From Thiomicrorhabdus sp. zzn3 (GTDB taxonomy: Bacteria; Pseudomonadota; Gammaproteobacteria; Thiomicrospirales; Thiomicrospiraceae): a stretch of 64,000 bases of DNA. The stretch covers positions 1,512,502 to 1,576,501 of the forward strand of contig NZ_JARUQS010000001.1 of NCBI RefSeq assembly GCF_029767755.1. Direction: 5' to 3'. A program made the position numbers and the translations under genes. The notes beneath the pieces were generated by a model. That model saw only the letters and a program-made list of their open reading frames with translations. It did not search any database and was not told where the DNA came from. Shown piece by piece: positions 17,621 through 27,675 of the stretch; the first letter of the stretch is position 1; each line of letters starts with the position of its first letter.

Positions 17621-19881
17621 AGCTTCAATCTACTTTCAGTCGCCCCCTTCGTTTCTATTTCGCACTGTTCTTAAGTGCCGGCTTCATACTGCTGGCCGTG
17701 CTTATCGGCTCTCTTTATTTGGAAAGCCACTCTTTACAAAAAAATGTTCTGGAACAAGCTCACAAAGAAGCTCAACAGGAACTGTTTAGTGCGGTTGAAA
17801 ACACCTTAAAAGTCACTGACGACCAACTGAGTGCATTAACCGAATGGGATGAAGTTCATCAACAGTTTCATGATCCCAGCTATTACTTCTATTGGCACGA
17901 TGACCGCCTACAAGAGAGTGGATTTTATTACCCATATTATGAAGCACTGGAACTCTACACCCCTCATGGACAGCTTTTAGCGCCTGCTTCTCCAGGCCAA
18001 CAATACACCAAACACTTGCCGACCTCTTTTACTGAGCCTCAGGCAAAAATCGTGGGCCAAGAAGATGGTTCTGCTTATTTACTTCAATTCCATCCTATTT
18101 ACAATCGAGACTCTGGGACGCTACTGGGCTATGTCGGGGTCTCCATTAATTTCTTCCAGGCCCTCTATCAGCTTAACCAGTTCTACTATTTGGATACCCT
18201 GACACCCAGAGTCAAGACGGCAACTCCTTTTGAGGTTTCACAACTGCCGGAGAACATAACATTCGCAGCGGTTTCCAATCCGGTCAACAGCTATTTGTGG
18301 ACGCTAATGGAAAAATTCATCGGCGAATTAGTTGTAACCTTACTGTTAGCGGCACTCCTGCTACTGTTCTTTTTTAACAAGGTCATTCGCTCCCCTTTGT
18401 TAGTGCTTTCGGATTACCTGCACCAACTTAAGGCCTCACCCGATACCGAACAAAAACCGCCTAAAGCGCATTTCTGGATTCAGGAATTTGAAGAATTCAA
18501 GCAAACACTTTATGAATTTCATCACAATCTGCGTCAAGCGCAGCAAAAGCTCGATAAACAAAATGAGCTGGTTTGGGAACAAGCCCGCCGAGATGCGCTC
18601 ACCAATATCTTTAACCGCCGTGCTTTTGACGAAGCCTGGGGGGAAGTCGTTGCCGATTTTCAGGCGCAACCGATTCCGACCGCCTTTATGCTCTTCGATT
18701 GCGATTTCTTTAAAGCACTAAACGACACCTATGGACATGAAATCGGCGATGAAGTCATCCGCATTTCGGCTAAAATCATTCAAAGCAGTCTGCCTCTAGA
18801 ATGTCCTGCTTACCGAATTGGTGGCGATGAGTTTGCAGTCATCGTCCAACATCGTGACCAGGAAGAAATCGAAAAGATCGCACAAAAATGTCTAGATGAA
18901 CTTAAGGCCTACCCTTTTAATTCGATTGGAATCGTAGAAAAACTGAGCTTCAGTGTAGGCATCAGCAGCCTCGCCAAGTATCGCAACGACGTACTGACCA
19001 ATCTGCCAAGACAGGCTGATTTGGCAATGTATAAGGCCAAACAGTCCCATCAGACGAAAATTCAGTTTTACAGTGAAATGCTTGAAGAAGAGGCCAGCGC
19101 ACTGGTATCAAACCGGGTTACAAACCGCGTGGTCGAAGCGATCCATACCGGGGAGCATATTGAAATGCATTTTCAACCGATCATCTCAGTCGATCAATCC
19201 AGTTGTTACTACGAAACCTTAGTGCGTATTCGAGGAGAAGAAGGACTCATTTATCCCAATGAACTGTTCACGGTAGTTGAACGTCGTCGTCTCGAGGTTG
19301 AGTTAGACCAGCGAGTGATCGAACACACTCTGAAGTTCATGGAACAGAATCAACTTCCCGATCAATGCGGCCTGTCGATTAACCTTTCGGGAAAAACACT
19401 GCTGCAACCGAATGTTATCGAACTATTCAAACCGTTTAAAAAATGGCTAAAAGAACACAAGCTGGTGATCGAAGTCACGGAAAACTTCCTGATCACCCAC
19501 ATTGATCATGCTAAACAAGTACTCAATGAACTCAGGGAACTTGGATTTGAAATCGCTCTCGATGACTTTGGCAGCGGCTATTCTTCCATTCGCTACCTAG
19601 CCCATATGCCGGTAGACATCATTAAATTTGACCGTTCCATGACCCTGGCCCTTACCAGCGATACACGCACCCAACAGATCATTCAAGCCACGGCAGACAT
19701 GATTCGTCAAAGTGGCTACGACCTGGTGATGGAAGGAATTGAAGACCAGGTGATGCTTGAGGCCGCAAATCAAGCCGGGGCGACGCATGTACAAGGCTAC
19801 TTGATCGGCCGTCCCGAAAACCACTTCAGCACAGAATGTCACTCAGGGTGCTGCGACAACAGCGGTTGCTGTGCCTCATGA
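17617..19881 (+). CDS. Membrane-bound GGDEF-EAL cyclic-di-GMP enzyme
   Basis: This 754-residue protein starts with GTG overlapping the hydrolase stop. It has a transmembrane segment at about 9-29, a periplasmic sensor region (about 30-225, CHASE4-like in appearance, with TEWDEVHQQFHD), and a second membrane segment at about 228-250. A diguanylate cyclase domain follows with intact GGDEF in YRIGGDEFAV, then a phosphodiesterase domain. In the EAL domain the signature is ETL, but the metal and catalytic positions look present: NLSG, EVTEN, DDFGSGYSS, IKFD, EGIED, QGYLIG. Both activities are therefore possible. The tail ends CHSGCCDNSGCCAS, an unusual five-cysteine cluster. coaE begins by ATGA overlap at its stop. 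Confidence 0.9.
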   Translation: MKLQSTFSRPLRFYFALFLSAGFILLAVLIGSLYLESHSLQKNVLEQAHKEAQQELFSAVENTLKVTDDQLSALTEWDEVHQQFHDPSYYFYWHDDRLQESGFYYPYYEALELYTPHGQLLAPASPGQQYTKHLPTSFTEPQAKIVGQEDGSAYLLQFHPIYNRDSGTLLGYVGVSINFFQALYQLNQFYYLDTLTPRVKTATPFEVSQLPENITFAAVSNPVNSYLWTLMEKFIGELVVTLLLAALLLLFFFNKVIRSPLLVLSDYLHQLKASPDTEQKPPKAHFWIQEFEEFKQTLYEFHHNLRQAQQKLDKQNELVWEQARRDALTNIFNRRAFDEAWGEVVADFQAQPIPTAFMLFDCDFFKALNDTYGHEIGDEVIRISAKIIQSSLPLECPAYRIGGDEFAVIVQHRDQEEIEKIAQKCLDELKAYPFNSIGIVEKLSFSVGISSLAKYRNDVLTNLPRQADLAMYKAKQSHQTKIQFYSEMLEEEASALVSNRVTNRVVEAIHTGEHIEMHFQPIISVDQSSCYYETLVRIRGEEGLIYPNELFTVVERRRLEVELDQRVIEHTLKFMEQNQLPDQCGLSINLSGKTLLQPNVIELFKPFKKWLKEHKLVIEVTENFLITHIDHAKQVLNELRELGFEIALDDFGSGYSSIRYLAHMPVDIIKFDRSMTLALTSDTRTQQIIQATADMIRQSGYDLVMEGIEDQVMLEAANQAGATHVQGYLIGRPENHFSTECHSGCCDNSGCCAS

Positions 19882-20498
19882 AGCGACCTCTGATCGTTGG
19901 ACTGACTGGAGGCATTGGCTGCGGCAAAAGTACCGTATGCGATTATTTCTCGCGCAACGGCATTCCGATTATTGATGCCGATCTGATCGCCCGTGAACAG
20001 GTCCAGCCCGGCACGCTAGGACTGCAACGCATTATTGAAGTCTTCGGTAAAGAATATTTGACCGAAGACGGTCATTTAGACCGCAACAAAATGCGTAATC
20101 TGGTTTTCCACTCGTCGGAAAAAAAGCAACTGCTTGAAACGATTCTGCACCCATTAATTCAAAAGCGCATCATGACTCAAATCGAAGAGGCGCAATCTAA
20201 AAATCAAGCACAGCCCCCCTTCATCATCGTGGCAATTCCGCTATTGATTGAAAAAATCCACGAGTACGAGAACCAAAATTATCTCAATGAAATCTGGGTG
20301 ATTGATTGTCCGGAAACCATGCAGTTAGCGAGAGCCTCTGCTCGAGACCAGCAAAGCCAAGAACAGATTCAAAAGATCATCAATCACCAAGCCTCCCGCA
20401 AAGAACGTCTCAAGTGGGCCACTCGCGTCATCCGTAATGACAAAGATCTTTCATATCTTTATCAGCAACTGCACGACATCTTAAACGAACTTAAGTGA
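19878..20498 (+). CDS. coaE: Dephospho-CoA kinase
   Basis: The 206-residue kinase phosphorylates dephospho-CoA at the ribose 3' position, the last step of coenzyme A synthesis. It starts MKRPLIVGLTGGIGCGKSTV with the P-loop GGIGCGKS, followed by DADLIAREQVQPG and the HPLIQKRI segment diagnostic of CoaE. The ATG at 19878 overlaps the stop of the GGDEF-EAL gene (ATGA). An open frame extends upstream to 19836 but would overlap that gene further. In many gammaproteobacteria coaE sits beside pilD/pilC; here the partner is a c-di-GMP gene. Confidence 0.96.
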   Translation: MKRPLIVGLTGGIGCGKSTVCDYFSRNGIPIIDADLIAREQVQPGTLGLQRIIEVFGKEYLTEDGHLDRNKMRNLVFHSSEKKQLLETILHPLIQKRIMTQIEEAQSKNQAQPPFIIVAIPLLIEKIHEYENQNYLNEIWVIDCPETMQLARASARDQQSQEQIQKIINHQASRKERLKWATRVIRNDKDLSYLYQQLHDILNELK

Positions 20499-20521
20499 GC
20501 GTTCCCCCGAGATTATCGGCA

Positions 20522-21478
20522 TCAATCCGGCCAAATGCCTCGCGTTAAGGCGACGCCTTGGGCGCCTTGAGCCTTGGCCGATTCAACATCTTGCAACGTC
20601 ATACCGCCAAGGGCATAAACCGGAATCGGCACCTCATCGATCCAGGCTTTAAGCTGCTCCCATCCAATCGCTCCTAAGTCTGGATGCGCTGAAGTCGCTT
20701 TAACCGGAGAAAGCTGTAAAAAATCTGCCTCCAAATCCAGAGCCGCTTGCATCTCGTCAATATTATGTGTGGATACGCAGAGCCATTTCTCTGCCGGTAA
20801 CGGTCGGCTTTGATAATGTTTTGCCTGTTTGGAGGAGAGCTGAATGCCATCGGCCTGAGAGACCTTTCGAACCATCTCAAGCGGCGCATTCAATAACAGC
20901 TTGGCTTCATATTGATGGGCCAAATCACACAGATCAGACGCCAGAACCAGCCACTCCGCTTCGGGTTGCTCCTTGTATTTAAACTGTGCCAAACGAACCC
21001 CCTGTTCCAATGCTTGGCGAAAACGCTCCAGACAATCGTCGGCATCACGATAACCACCAATTGAAAGATAAATATCCGGCAAACGCAACGCCGTCAAAAT
21101 GCCCCGGTTGGCCGGCGGAAAGGCTTTTTGATCCAGCTCGGCCAACGGACACCACTCAATTTTCTGCCCCTCTTTGCCGTGTGCCTCCCCGCCAAATTGA
21201 TCGCTGGTAAACACATGCAAACGCACAGAAACCGTGTTGTAATGCCACGGTACGGTCATTAAAAACCGCCAATTCTCTGTCTGCACCCCCAGTTCTTCGG
21301 CAAATTCACGCTGCAAAGCCTGTTCCAGTGTTTCATTCGCTTCAATTTTGCCACCCGGAAATTCCCAATGGCCACTCAAATGCTGATGCGACTGACGCTG
21401 ACTCAGACAAACCGCTCCGTTTTTTTTCAACAGGCCTATGGCTACTTCTACCCAGTGTGCAGGTGATTGCATTGTCAT
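20522..21478 (-). CDS. Nudix hydrolase fused to a thiamine-phosphate-synthase-like (ThiE/TenI) domain
   Basis: From the ATG at 21478 (AAGAGA six bases upstream) the protein is 318 residues. Residues about 1-135 are a MutT-type Nudix domain with a complete Nudix box, GGKIEANETLEQALQREFAEELGV. Residues about 145-318 resemble a ThiE/TenI TIM barrel: LAQFKYKE, LLLNAPLEM, GIQLSS, STHN, LQLSPVKATSAHPDLGAIGWEQL, VYALGGM. This MutT-ThiE architecture is known in gammaproteobacteria; the N-domain presumably sanitises 8-oxo-dGTP and the C-domain role is unproven. A TTG at 21493 is a less likely start. It is convergent with coaE, with only 23 nt between stops. Confidence 0.88.
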   Translation of the reverse strand: MTMQSPAHWVEVAIGLLKKNGAVCLSQRQSHQHLSGHWEFPGGKIEANETLEQALQREFAEELGVQTENWRFLMTVPWHYNTVSVRLHVFTSDQFGGEAHGKEGQKIEWCPLAELDQKAFPPANRGILTALRLPDIYLSIGGYRDADDCLERFRQALEQGVRLAQFKYKEQPEAEWLVLASDLCDLAHQYEAKLLLNAPLEMVRKVSQADGIQLSSKQAKHYQSRPLPAEKWLCVSTHNIDEMQAALDLEADFLQLSPVKATSAHPDLGAIGWEQLKAWIDEVPIPVYALGGMTLQDVESAKAQGAQGVALTRGIWPD

Positions 21479-21607
21479 ATACGGTCTCTTCAATTCGTTT
21501 AAACAATTGCACCTTATTTTAGCTTCTCATACAGAGCTTAAGGTAAAATAACGCACAATTGATAAAACCTTGTAACCCCTTTTTAATTTTATTAGCGGAC
21601 CGTCTTT

Positions 21608-22675
21608 ATGAGCCAGTTCTGGAGCGATATTGTTCACACTCTGACCCCTTACGTACCCGGGGAACAGCCAAAGGTGACCAACCTGATTAAACTGAACACA
21701 AATGAGAACCCTTACCCACCTTCACCGAAGGTGCTCGAAGCGATTCGTGAACACACCAATGAATCGCTCCGTCTCTATCCGGATCCGAATGCCGATCAAC
21801 TTAAGCAAGTGATTGCTGATTACCACAACTTGCGCGCCGATCAGGTCTTTGTCGGTAACGGTTCCGATGAAGTATTGGCCCATACCTTTCAGGCTTTGCT
21901 GAAGAAACAGCAGCCGCTGCTCTTTCCAGACATTACTTACAGCTTCTACCCGGTCTATTGCGGCCTTTACCAAATCGACGCGGTTCAAGTACCGCTTAAT
22001 GATCGCTTTGAGATCGACGTTACAGATTATCAGCAGGCCTGTGGCGGGATTATTTTCCCGAACCCGAATGCTCCGACCGGCTGCTTGTTACCCCTGGAAG
22101 CAATTGAAACTCTATTGCGACAACACCCGGATGTCGTCGTCGTTGTGGACGAAGCCTATATTGATTTTGGCGGTAACAGCGCTGCGGAACTCGTACCAAA
22201 CTACCCGAATCTGCTGGTGATCCAAACACTGTCCAAATCCCGCTCCTTGGCCGGGATGCGTGTCGGTTTCGCATTGGGACAAGCACATCTGATTGAAGCG
22301 CTGGAACGCGTTAAAAACAGTTTCAATTCCTATCCTTTAGATCGCTTGGCCCTGCATGCCGCAATCGCGTCCTTTGAAGATCAGTCATACTTTGAACAGG
22401 CATGTCAGAAAATCATCGCTACCCGTGAGCATTTAGTCGACCACCTGCAAACGTTAGGCTTTGAGGTGCTGCCATCGGCCGCCAATTTCGTCTTTGCACG
22501 CCATCCGGATTACGAGGCCGAACAGATTGCACAACAGCTGCGCGAACAATCGATTATCGTGCGCTATTTTAAACAGCCAAAAATCGATCAGTTTTTACGC
22601 ATTACCATTGGCACGGATAATGAAAACCAACGCCTTTGCGACGTGTTAAGTGAAATTATTACGGCCGGGCAATAA
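21608..22675 (+). CDS. hisC: Histidinol-phosphate aminotransferase
   Basis: The 355-residue PLP enzyme converts imidazole-acetol phosphate to histidinol phosphate using glutamate. It shows [15 protein letters not shown] at the N-terminus, [11 protein letters not shown], the [14 protein letters not shown] segment, [10 protein letters not shown], and the PLP-lysine motif [18 protein letters not shown]. Length agrees with HisC family members. It stands alone between the Nudix-ThiE gene (divergent) and argJ (convergent), away from a his operon. A weak ribosome-binding region precedes the ATG. Confidence 0.96.
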   Translation: MSQFWSDIVHTLTPYVPGEQPKVTNLIKLNTNENPYPPSPKVLEAIREHTNESLRLYPDPNADQLKQVIADYHNLRADQVFVGNGSDEVLAHTFQALLKKQQPLLFPDITYSFYPVYCGLYQIDAVQVPLNDRFEIDVTDYQQACGGIIFPNPNAPTGCLLPLEAIETLLRQHPDVVVVVDEAYIDFGGNSAAELVPNYPNLLVIQTLSKSRSLAGMRVGFALGQAHLIEALERVKNSFNSYPLDRLALHAAIASFEDQSYFEQACQKIIATREHLVDHLQTLGFEVLPSAANFVFARHPDYEAEQIAQQLREQSIIVRYFKQPKIDQFLRITIGTDNENQRLCDVLSEIITAGQ

Positions 22676-22736
22676 GGCTAAGATTTTTGAAGATAAGCGG
22701 CGGCGTTGAAGAAGAGAGAAACGCGGTGCATTTAAC

Positions 22737-22766
22737 CAGGCCTGCTTAGAGTTTAACAGGCCTGTT
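22737..22766. repeat. Tandem pair of CAGGCCTG elements between hisC and argJ
   Basis: Two copies of the octamer lie exactly 20 bp apart (22737-22744 and 22757-22764). The second is within AACAGGCCTGTT and continues TCAGTTTTAAC. They lie in the gap between two convergent genes, where a terminator would be expected. Confidence 0.8.
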
Positions 22767-22808
22767 CAGTTTTAACGGGATCAAGCGCTCGTTATCCGCT
22801 CTTTGGCA

Positions 22809-24017
22809 TTAAGTGCGGTACTCGGCATTGATTTTGACGTAATCATAAGAGAAATCGGTGGTCCACACCGTTTCTTTGACATTGCCACGATGCAACTTAA
22901 TAATAATGCGAATGTCGCTCTGATCCATGACCTTTTGCCCGGCTTCCTCCGTATAAGAAGCGGCGCGTCCGCCCTTTTCAACAATGCAGACATCATCCAG
23001 ATAGATCTCGATCGCATTGATATCCAGCGCATCCACCCCAGCGCGCCCAACCGCAGCCAAGATCCGTCCCCAGTTAGGATCGGAGGCAAACAGCGCAGTT
23101 TTGACCAATGGGGATAGAGCAACGGCATGCGCCACCTTAAGCGCTTCCTGAGAATCACGCCCGCCTTCGACTTCGACACTGACAAACTTAGTCGCTCCTT
23201 CCCCATCGCGCACAATCATCTGCGCCAGTTCGATCATCACCTCATTGATGACGGCTGAAAACTGCTGGTAAGCCGCTGAATCCAGCGAATCGATCACCGG
23301 CATATCGGCTTGCTGAGTGGCCGTCAAGGTACAGGCATCATTGGTAGAGGTATCGCCGTCCACCGTAATCCGGTTAAAGGAAAGGTTGGTCGCCTCTATT
23401 AAACAATGCTGGAGACAGGCCTGCGTGATTTTAGCGTCCGTGGCCACAAAACCCAGCATCGTCGCCATATTCGGATGAATCATCCCTGATCCTTTGGACA
23501 TCCCGGTAATAGTGACACGGTGACCCTCAATGTCCACCACCCGGCTGACTTGTTTGGGTACCGTATCGGTGGTCATGATTCCGGCGCACGCTTCTGCCCA
23601 TCCGGTAATGCTTAAGTTGGCGCTGGCCTGGGCAATTCCCAGATGGATTTTGTCCATCGGCAGGTTTTCACCAATCACGCCCGTTGAAAATGGCAGAACC
23701 TCTTCTGTTTTACATCCCAGTTCATTCGCAAGCCATTCACAGCTCTGCAAGGCGTCTTTGAGTCCCTGTTCACCCGTACCGGCATTGGCATTCCCACTAT
23801 TAATCAACAGTGCGCGAGGCGCATGTTGTTGCAAGTGCTGCTTGGCTACCGTGACCGGTGCCGCACAAAATGCATTTTGGGTAAATACCGCAGCGGTAAT
23901 CGCTTCAGGAGCCAACTCAATCACGACCAAATCGGTTTTGCCATTCTTTTTGATCTTGGCTTGAGTCGCTCCTAAATAGAAGCCGCTTACCGGATGAATA
24001 GAAGAATCTGTCATCAT
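22809..24017 (-). CDS. argJ: Glutamate N-acetyltransferase / amino-acid acetyltransferase (ArgJ)
   Basis: The 402-residue protein is an Ntn-type enzyme that transfers the acetyl group from N-acetylornithine to glutamate; some ArgJ proteins also use acetyl-CoA. The self-cleavage site is visible as NMATMLGF, where the Thr of ATM-L becomes the N-terminal nucleophile of the beta chain. Other motifs are LLINSGNANAGTGEQG, STGVIGENLP, DGDTSTNDACTLTA, GEGATKFV and SDPNWGRILAAVGRAG. The start could be either of two adjacent ATGs. With argA in the same window both acetyl-glutamate routes are encoded. Confidence 0.96.
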   Translation of the reverse strand: MMTDSSIHPVSGFYLGATQAKIKKNGKTDLVVIELAPEAITAAVFTQNAFCAAPVTVAKQHLQQHAPRALLINSGNANAGTGEQGLKDALQSCEWLANELGCKTEEVLPFSTGVIGENLPMDKIHLGIAQASANLSITGWAEACAGIMTTDTVPKQVSRVVDIEGHRVTITGMSKGSGMIHPNMATMLGFVATDAKITQACLQHCLIEATNLSFNRITVDGDTSTNDACTLTATQQADMPVIDSLDSAAYQQFSAVINEVMIELAQMIVRDGEGATKFVSVEVEGGRDSQEALKVAHAVALSPLVKTALFASDPNWGRILAAVGRAGVDALDINAIEIYLDDVCIVEKGGRAASYTEEAGQKVMDQSDIRIIIKLHRGNVKETVWTTDFSYDYVKINAEYRT

Positions 24018-24177
24018 CTGTTCCTATAATCAAATGTCTGTTTATCAAATATCTTTGAAAATATTGTTAGCACCTTAAATACGTCACCATCGGCCCCTTC
24101 AAATTCCGAGGGTTAGGCACGGACTTCAAGGCACCGTTTTATGCGCATCATAGCGCGAAACGCTCAAGGCGCAAAAT

Positions 24178-24212
24178 AAAAAACCCGCGTTTCGGAGAAA
24201 ACGCGGGTTCTT
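24178..24212 (-). terminator. Rho-independent terminator downstream of secA
   Basis: On the minus strand AACCCGCGTTT, a short loop and AAACGCGGGTT are followed by a run of T and ATTTTG. It lies about 30 bases after the secA stop. The rest of the argJ-secA gap (24018-24177) shows no gene. Confidence 0.9.
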
Positions 24213-24239
24213 AAACAGAATGGCCTCTAATTCAAACGC

Positions 24240-26975
24240 TTAACTGAGTTTACCGCAACACTGCTTGTATTTTTTACCGGAACCGCAAGGACATGGATCA
24301 TTGCGCCCCACCTTAGGCATTTCACGCCGGTAAGTGCCCTCGGTTTCTTCTTCTGCTTGCGCTTGCTGCGTTTCAGAAGAGACGGCATCGGCAATCCCTG
24401 CGGCTGCGGGGTGCGTTGCCTGCAAGTGCTGAGGACGTTCGGCGACCTGCTGATTTTCGAATTCGTCCACATCCTGGCTGCCTTCAATCTGTACCAGGGA
24501 CAGAATCTTGATGGTTTCTGTCATCACCGCATCCAAGAAACCGCGGAACAGTTCACCCGATTCACGACGGTATTCTTGGAATGGATCTTTTTGTGCATAG
24601 CCGCGGAGATGGATACCTCGGCGCAGATAATCCATCTCGGCCAAATGCTCACGCCACTGTTTATCAATGGTACGCAACAAGACTTCTTTTTCAAAGTGAT
24701 GACGGGTTTGCGAGTCCAATACCTGCATTTTCTCGAGATACTGGGCGGAAATCGTTTCCACCAACTTTTCACGCAATTTCTCTTCGTAGAGGTTTTTATC
24801 CTCATCCAGCCACTGCTGGATCGGCAGCTCTGCACCCAACTCTTCATGAAGCGCCTTTTCCAAACCAGCCACATCCCACTGTTCCTCCAATGAGCCCGGC
24901 GGGATATACATATTGACGATATTGTTCACCACCTCTTCACGAAGCGAATCGATGGTTTCCGAAACATCGTCCGACTCCATCAACTCATTGCGCTGTGCAT
25001 AGACGACCTTACGCTGTTCGTTAGCGATATCATCAAATTTCAACAGGTTGGCACGTTCATCCTGATGCATGCGCTCTACCTGCTTCTGTGCGCGCTCGAT
25101 CGACTTGGTCACCATCTTGTGTTCGATCGCCTCGTCGGATTTCATCCCTAAGCGCTTCATCATCGCTTTGACCTTATCGGATGCAAAACGGCGCATCAGG
25201 TCGTCATCCAAAGAGAGGTAGAAGCGCGTCACCCCAACGTCTCCTTGACGACCCGAACGGCCGCGCAACTGGTTATCGATACGACGAGATTCGTGACGCT
25301 CTGAACCGATCACCTTCAAGCCGCCGACACTTAATACAAAATTATGCCGCTCCTGCCAGTCGGCTTTGACCTTTTCAATCTGCTCGGGTGTCGGATCCTG
25401 AAGGGCTTCCAGCTCCATCTCCAAATTACCACCCAAGACAATGTCCGTACCCCGTCCGGCCATATTCGTCGCGATAGTCACCGCGCCCGGCATCCCCGCT
25501 TGGGCAATAATCATGGCCTCTTTCTCGTGTTGTTTGGCGTTCAGAACATTATGTTTGATGCCGGATTTTTGCAGAAGACGTGACAGCAGTTCAGACATCT
25601 CGATGGACGCGGTTCCCACCAATACCGGTTGCTGCGTTTTTTGGGTTTCACGAATGTCTTCCACAATCGCGGCAAACTTACCTTCCATATCCAAAAACAC
25701 CAAATCCGGTAAATCCTGACGCTGAGGTGTTTTATTCGGGGGAATGACCACCACTTCCAGCTTATAGGTCGACAGAAATTCGCCCGCTTCGGTATCGGCC
25801 GTCCCGGTCATACCGGAGAGTTTTTCATACTGACGGAAATAATTTTGAAACGTAATCGAGGCGAATGTCTGACTTTCCAGCTGGATTTGCACATTTTCTT
25901 TGGCTTCTACAGCCTGATGCAAGCCGTCACCCCAGCGTCGCCCTTCCATCTTACGCCCAGTAAATTCATCAATGATGACAACCTGACCGTCTTGAACGAT
26001 GTAATCTCGGTCCTTTTCAAACAGCAGGTTAGCGCGCAGTGCAGCGTTGACATGAATCATCAAACCGATATGCGCCGCATCGTACAGACTTTCGTCTTCA
26101 CCGATCATGCCGATTTCAGCCAGCATCTGCTCAACTTTTTCATGCCCCTGATCGGTCAGGTACACCTGCTTGGCCTTTTCGTCAATGGTAAAGTCACCGG
26201 TTGAGATCTTGGTTTCAGGGTCTTCTTCACCCTGTTCCAGATTGGCAATCAATGGATTGATCTGGCGGTAAATTTCCGATTTATCCTCTGACGGACCGGA
26301 AATGATCAACGGAGTACGCGCCTCATCGATCAGGATCGAATCCACCTCATCGACCACCGCAAAGTGCTGGCCACGCATCACCTTCTCCGCCGAGAAAATC
26401 GCCATATTGTCACGCAGGTAATCGAAACCGAATTCATTATTGGTTCCGTAGGTAATGTCCATGGCATAAGCCAGCTGTTTTTCCTGCTGGCTTTGCCCAC
26501 TCAAAATCACACCGGTGGACAATCCAAGATATTCAAACAGCTGTCCCATCCACTCCGCATCACGCTTCGCCAGATAATCATTGACGGTAATAACATGCAC
26601 ACCCTTGCCGGTCAACGCATTCAAATAAACCGGCAGGGTCGCAACCAGGGTCTTCCCTTCACCGGTACGCATCTCTGGAATTTTGCCCTCATGCAGCGCT
26701 ATCCCCCCCATCAACTGCACATCGTAATGGCGCATGCCAAAAACACGTTTACCGGCTTCACGCACCGTTGCAAACGCATCCGGAAGCAGATCGTCCAAGC
26801 TTTTTCCGTTGGCTAATTCCGCTTTAAACTCTTCTGTCTTTAACTTAAGTTGCTCCTCGCTCAACTGCTCATAAGCGTCTTCCAGGGCATTGATTTGTTG
26901 TACTACTTTTTGATATCGCTTAAGGATTCGGTCGTTACGACTGCCAAATATTTTTTTGAAGATGTTTAAGGCCAT
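24240..26975 (-). CDS. secA: Preprotein translocase ATPase SecA
   Basis: The motor ATPase drives proteins through SecYEG. From the ATG at 26975 it is 911 residues, starting [22 protein letters not shown] as in E. coli SecA (901); an open frame 60 bases further upstream has no support. Visible elements are Walker A in [42 protein letters not shown], the second nucleotide-binding fold [14 protein letters not shown] and [10 protein letters not shown], and the C-terminal zinc-binding SEC-C tail with [13 protein letters not shown], which binds SecB and lipids. It is monocistronic, divergent from dciA. Confidence 0.98.
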   Translation of the reverse strand: MALNIFKKIFGSRNDRILKRYQKVVQQINALEDAYEQLSEEQLKLKTEEFKAELANGKSLDDLLPDAFATVREAGKRVFGMRHYDVQLMGGIALHEGKIPEMRTGEGKTLVATLPVYLNALTGKGVHVITVNDYLAKRDAEWMGQLFEYLGLSTGVILSGQSQQEKQLAYAMDITYGTNNEFGFDYLRDNMAIFSAEKVMRGQHFAVVDEVDSILIDEARTPLIISGPSEDKSEIYRQINPLIANLEQGEEDPETKISTGDFTIDEKAKQVYLTDQGHEKVEQMLAEIGMIGEDESLYDAAHIGLMIHVNAALRANLLFEKDRDYIVQDGQVVIIDEFTGRKMEGRRWGDGLHQAVEAKENVQIQLESQTFASITFQNYFRQYEKLSGMTGTADTEAGEFLSTYKLEVVVIPPNKTPQRQDLPDLVFLDMEGKFAAIVEDIRETQKTQQPVLVGTASIEMSELLSRLLQKSGIKHNVLNAKQHEKEAMIIAQAGMPGAVTIATNMAGRGTDIVLGGNLEMELEALQDPTPEQIEKVKADWQERHNFVLSVGGLKVIGSERHESRRIDNQLRGRSGRQGDVGVTRFYLSLDDDLMRRFASDKVKAMMKRLGMKSDEAIEHKMVTKSIERAQKQVERMHQDERANLLKFDDIANEQRKVVYAQRNELMESDDVSETIDSLREEVVNNIVNMYIPPGSLEEQWDVAGLEKALHEELGAELPIQQWLDEDKNLYEEKLREKLVETISAQYLEKMQVLDSQTRHHFEKEVLLRTIDKQWREHLAEMDYLRRGIHLRGYAQKDPFQEYRRESGELFRGFLDAVMTETIKILSLVQIEGSQDVDEFENQQVAERPQHLQATHPAAAGIADAVSSETQQAQAEEETEGTYRREMPKVGRNDPCPCGSGKKYKQCCGKLS

Positions 26976-27138
26976 TGAGCGTGATTTCCAATTTAAGTTA
27001 GGCTGAATGATACTAAGTAGTTGAATCAACTGCATCTAAACCCTTGCGAGCTGAAAAAGCCCACAGTAAAGGCTCAGAAAACAGCCAAAGATACTGTAAA
27101 ATGGCAATTATTCTATCATAACTGCCAGCGATAACATT

Positions 27139-27588
27139 ATGAAACCCTTATTAAATAAACAAAGCGCTCAGTTAGAAAATTTAATCCGCGAAGCCCAGCT
27201 ATTTCAGGCGCTTCTGGAAGTGGGGCAGGATGCGTTGCCAAGCGAACTTAAGCCGCATCTGGTCGGGGTGAGTTTTGAAAAAAACACCCTGATTTTACAG
27301 CTCGACGACAACCTGTGGGCGACGCAACTCCGCTTCCACGAACCGAACTTGCTCGGAGTGTACCAGAGCCATTTTCCCCATCTGCAGCTGAGAAAAACCA
27401 AAATTAAGATTATTCCGATCAGCGTTTCGCCTCAGCCTAAACGCCCGGTATCAAGCTCACCCTCCGAGCAAGACGCCAAGGAGATGTTGGAAATAGGTGA
27501 AAAAGTGCAATCAAAAGGCTTACGCGATGCCCTGCATAGGTTGAGTCTCAGGGCTCAGGAAAAACGAGATTCGTCAGAGAAGGAATAA
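27139..27588 (+). CDS. dciA: DciA-type (DUF721) DNA helicase-loader homologue
   Basis: The 149-residue protein has the DUF721 domain in its first 100 residues (LIREAQLFQALLEVGQDALPSELKPHLVGVSFEKNTLILQLDDNLWATQLRF), where the Trp-Ala-x-x-L-R pattern is characteristic. The C-terminus is polar and probably disordered. DciA proteins load the DnaB replicative helicase in bacteria lacking DnaC-type loaders. Its place between secA and lpxC is typical for gammaproteobacteria with this system. It is read opposite to both neighbours and convergent with lpxC. Confidence 0.85.
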   Translation: MKPLLNKQSAQLENLIREAQLFQALLEVGQDALPSELKPHLVGVSFEKNTLILQLDDNLWATQLRFHEPNLLGVYQSHFPHLQLRKTKIKIIPISVSPQPKRPVSSSPSEQDAKEMLEIGEKVQSKGLRDALHRLSLRAQEKRDSSEKE

Positions 27589-27600
27589 GGTGAAAACCAC

Positions 27601-27630
27601 GGTAAACTGAACAGGCCTGTTCAGTTTACC
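27601..27630. repeat. Thirty-base perfect palindrome centred on CAGGCCTG
   Basis: GGTAAACTGAACAGG is followed immediately by its exact reverse complement, with no loop. The octamer is at 27612-27619. It lies 13 bases after the dciA stop and 46 bases from the lpxC stop, between convergent genes. The lack of a T-run and of a loop make it a poor intrinsic terminator, though an RNA hairpin would form in either direction. Confidence 0.9.
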
Positions 27631-27675
27631 CTTAGCCAGGAAATTGAGAGCCTGATGAGCCCAGAACCGGTGTCG

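Noticed and set aside
24357-24893. A 178-codon plus-strand open frame
   Set aside because: Fully antisense to the secA C-terminal region with no independent support.
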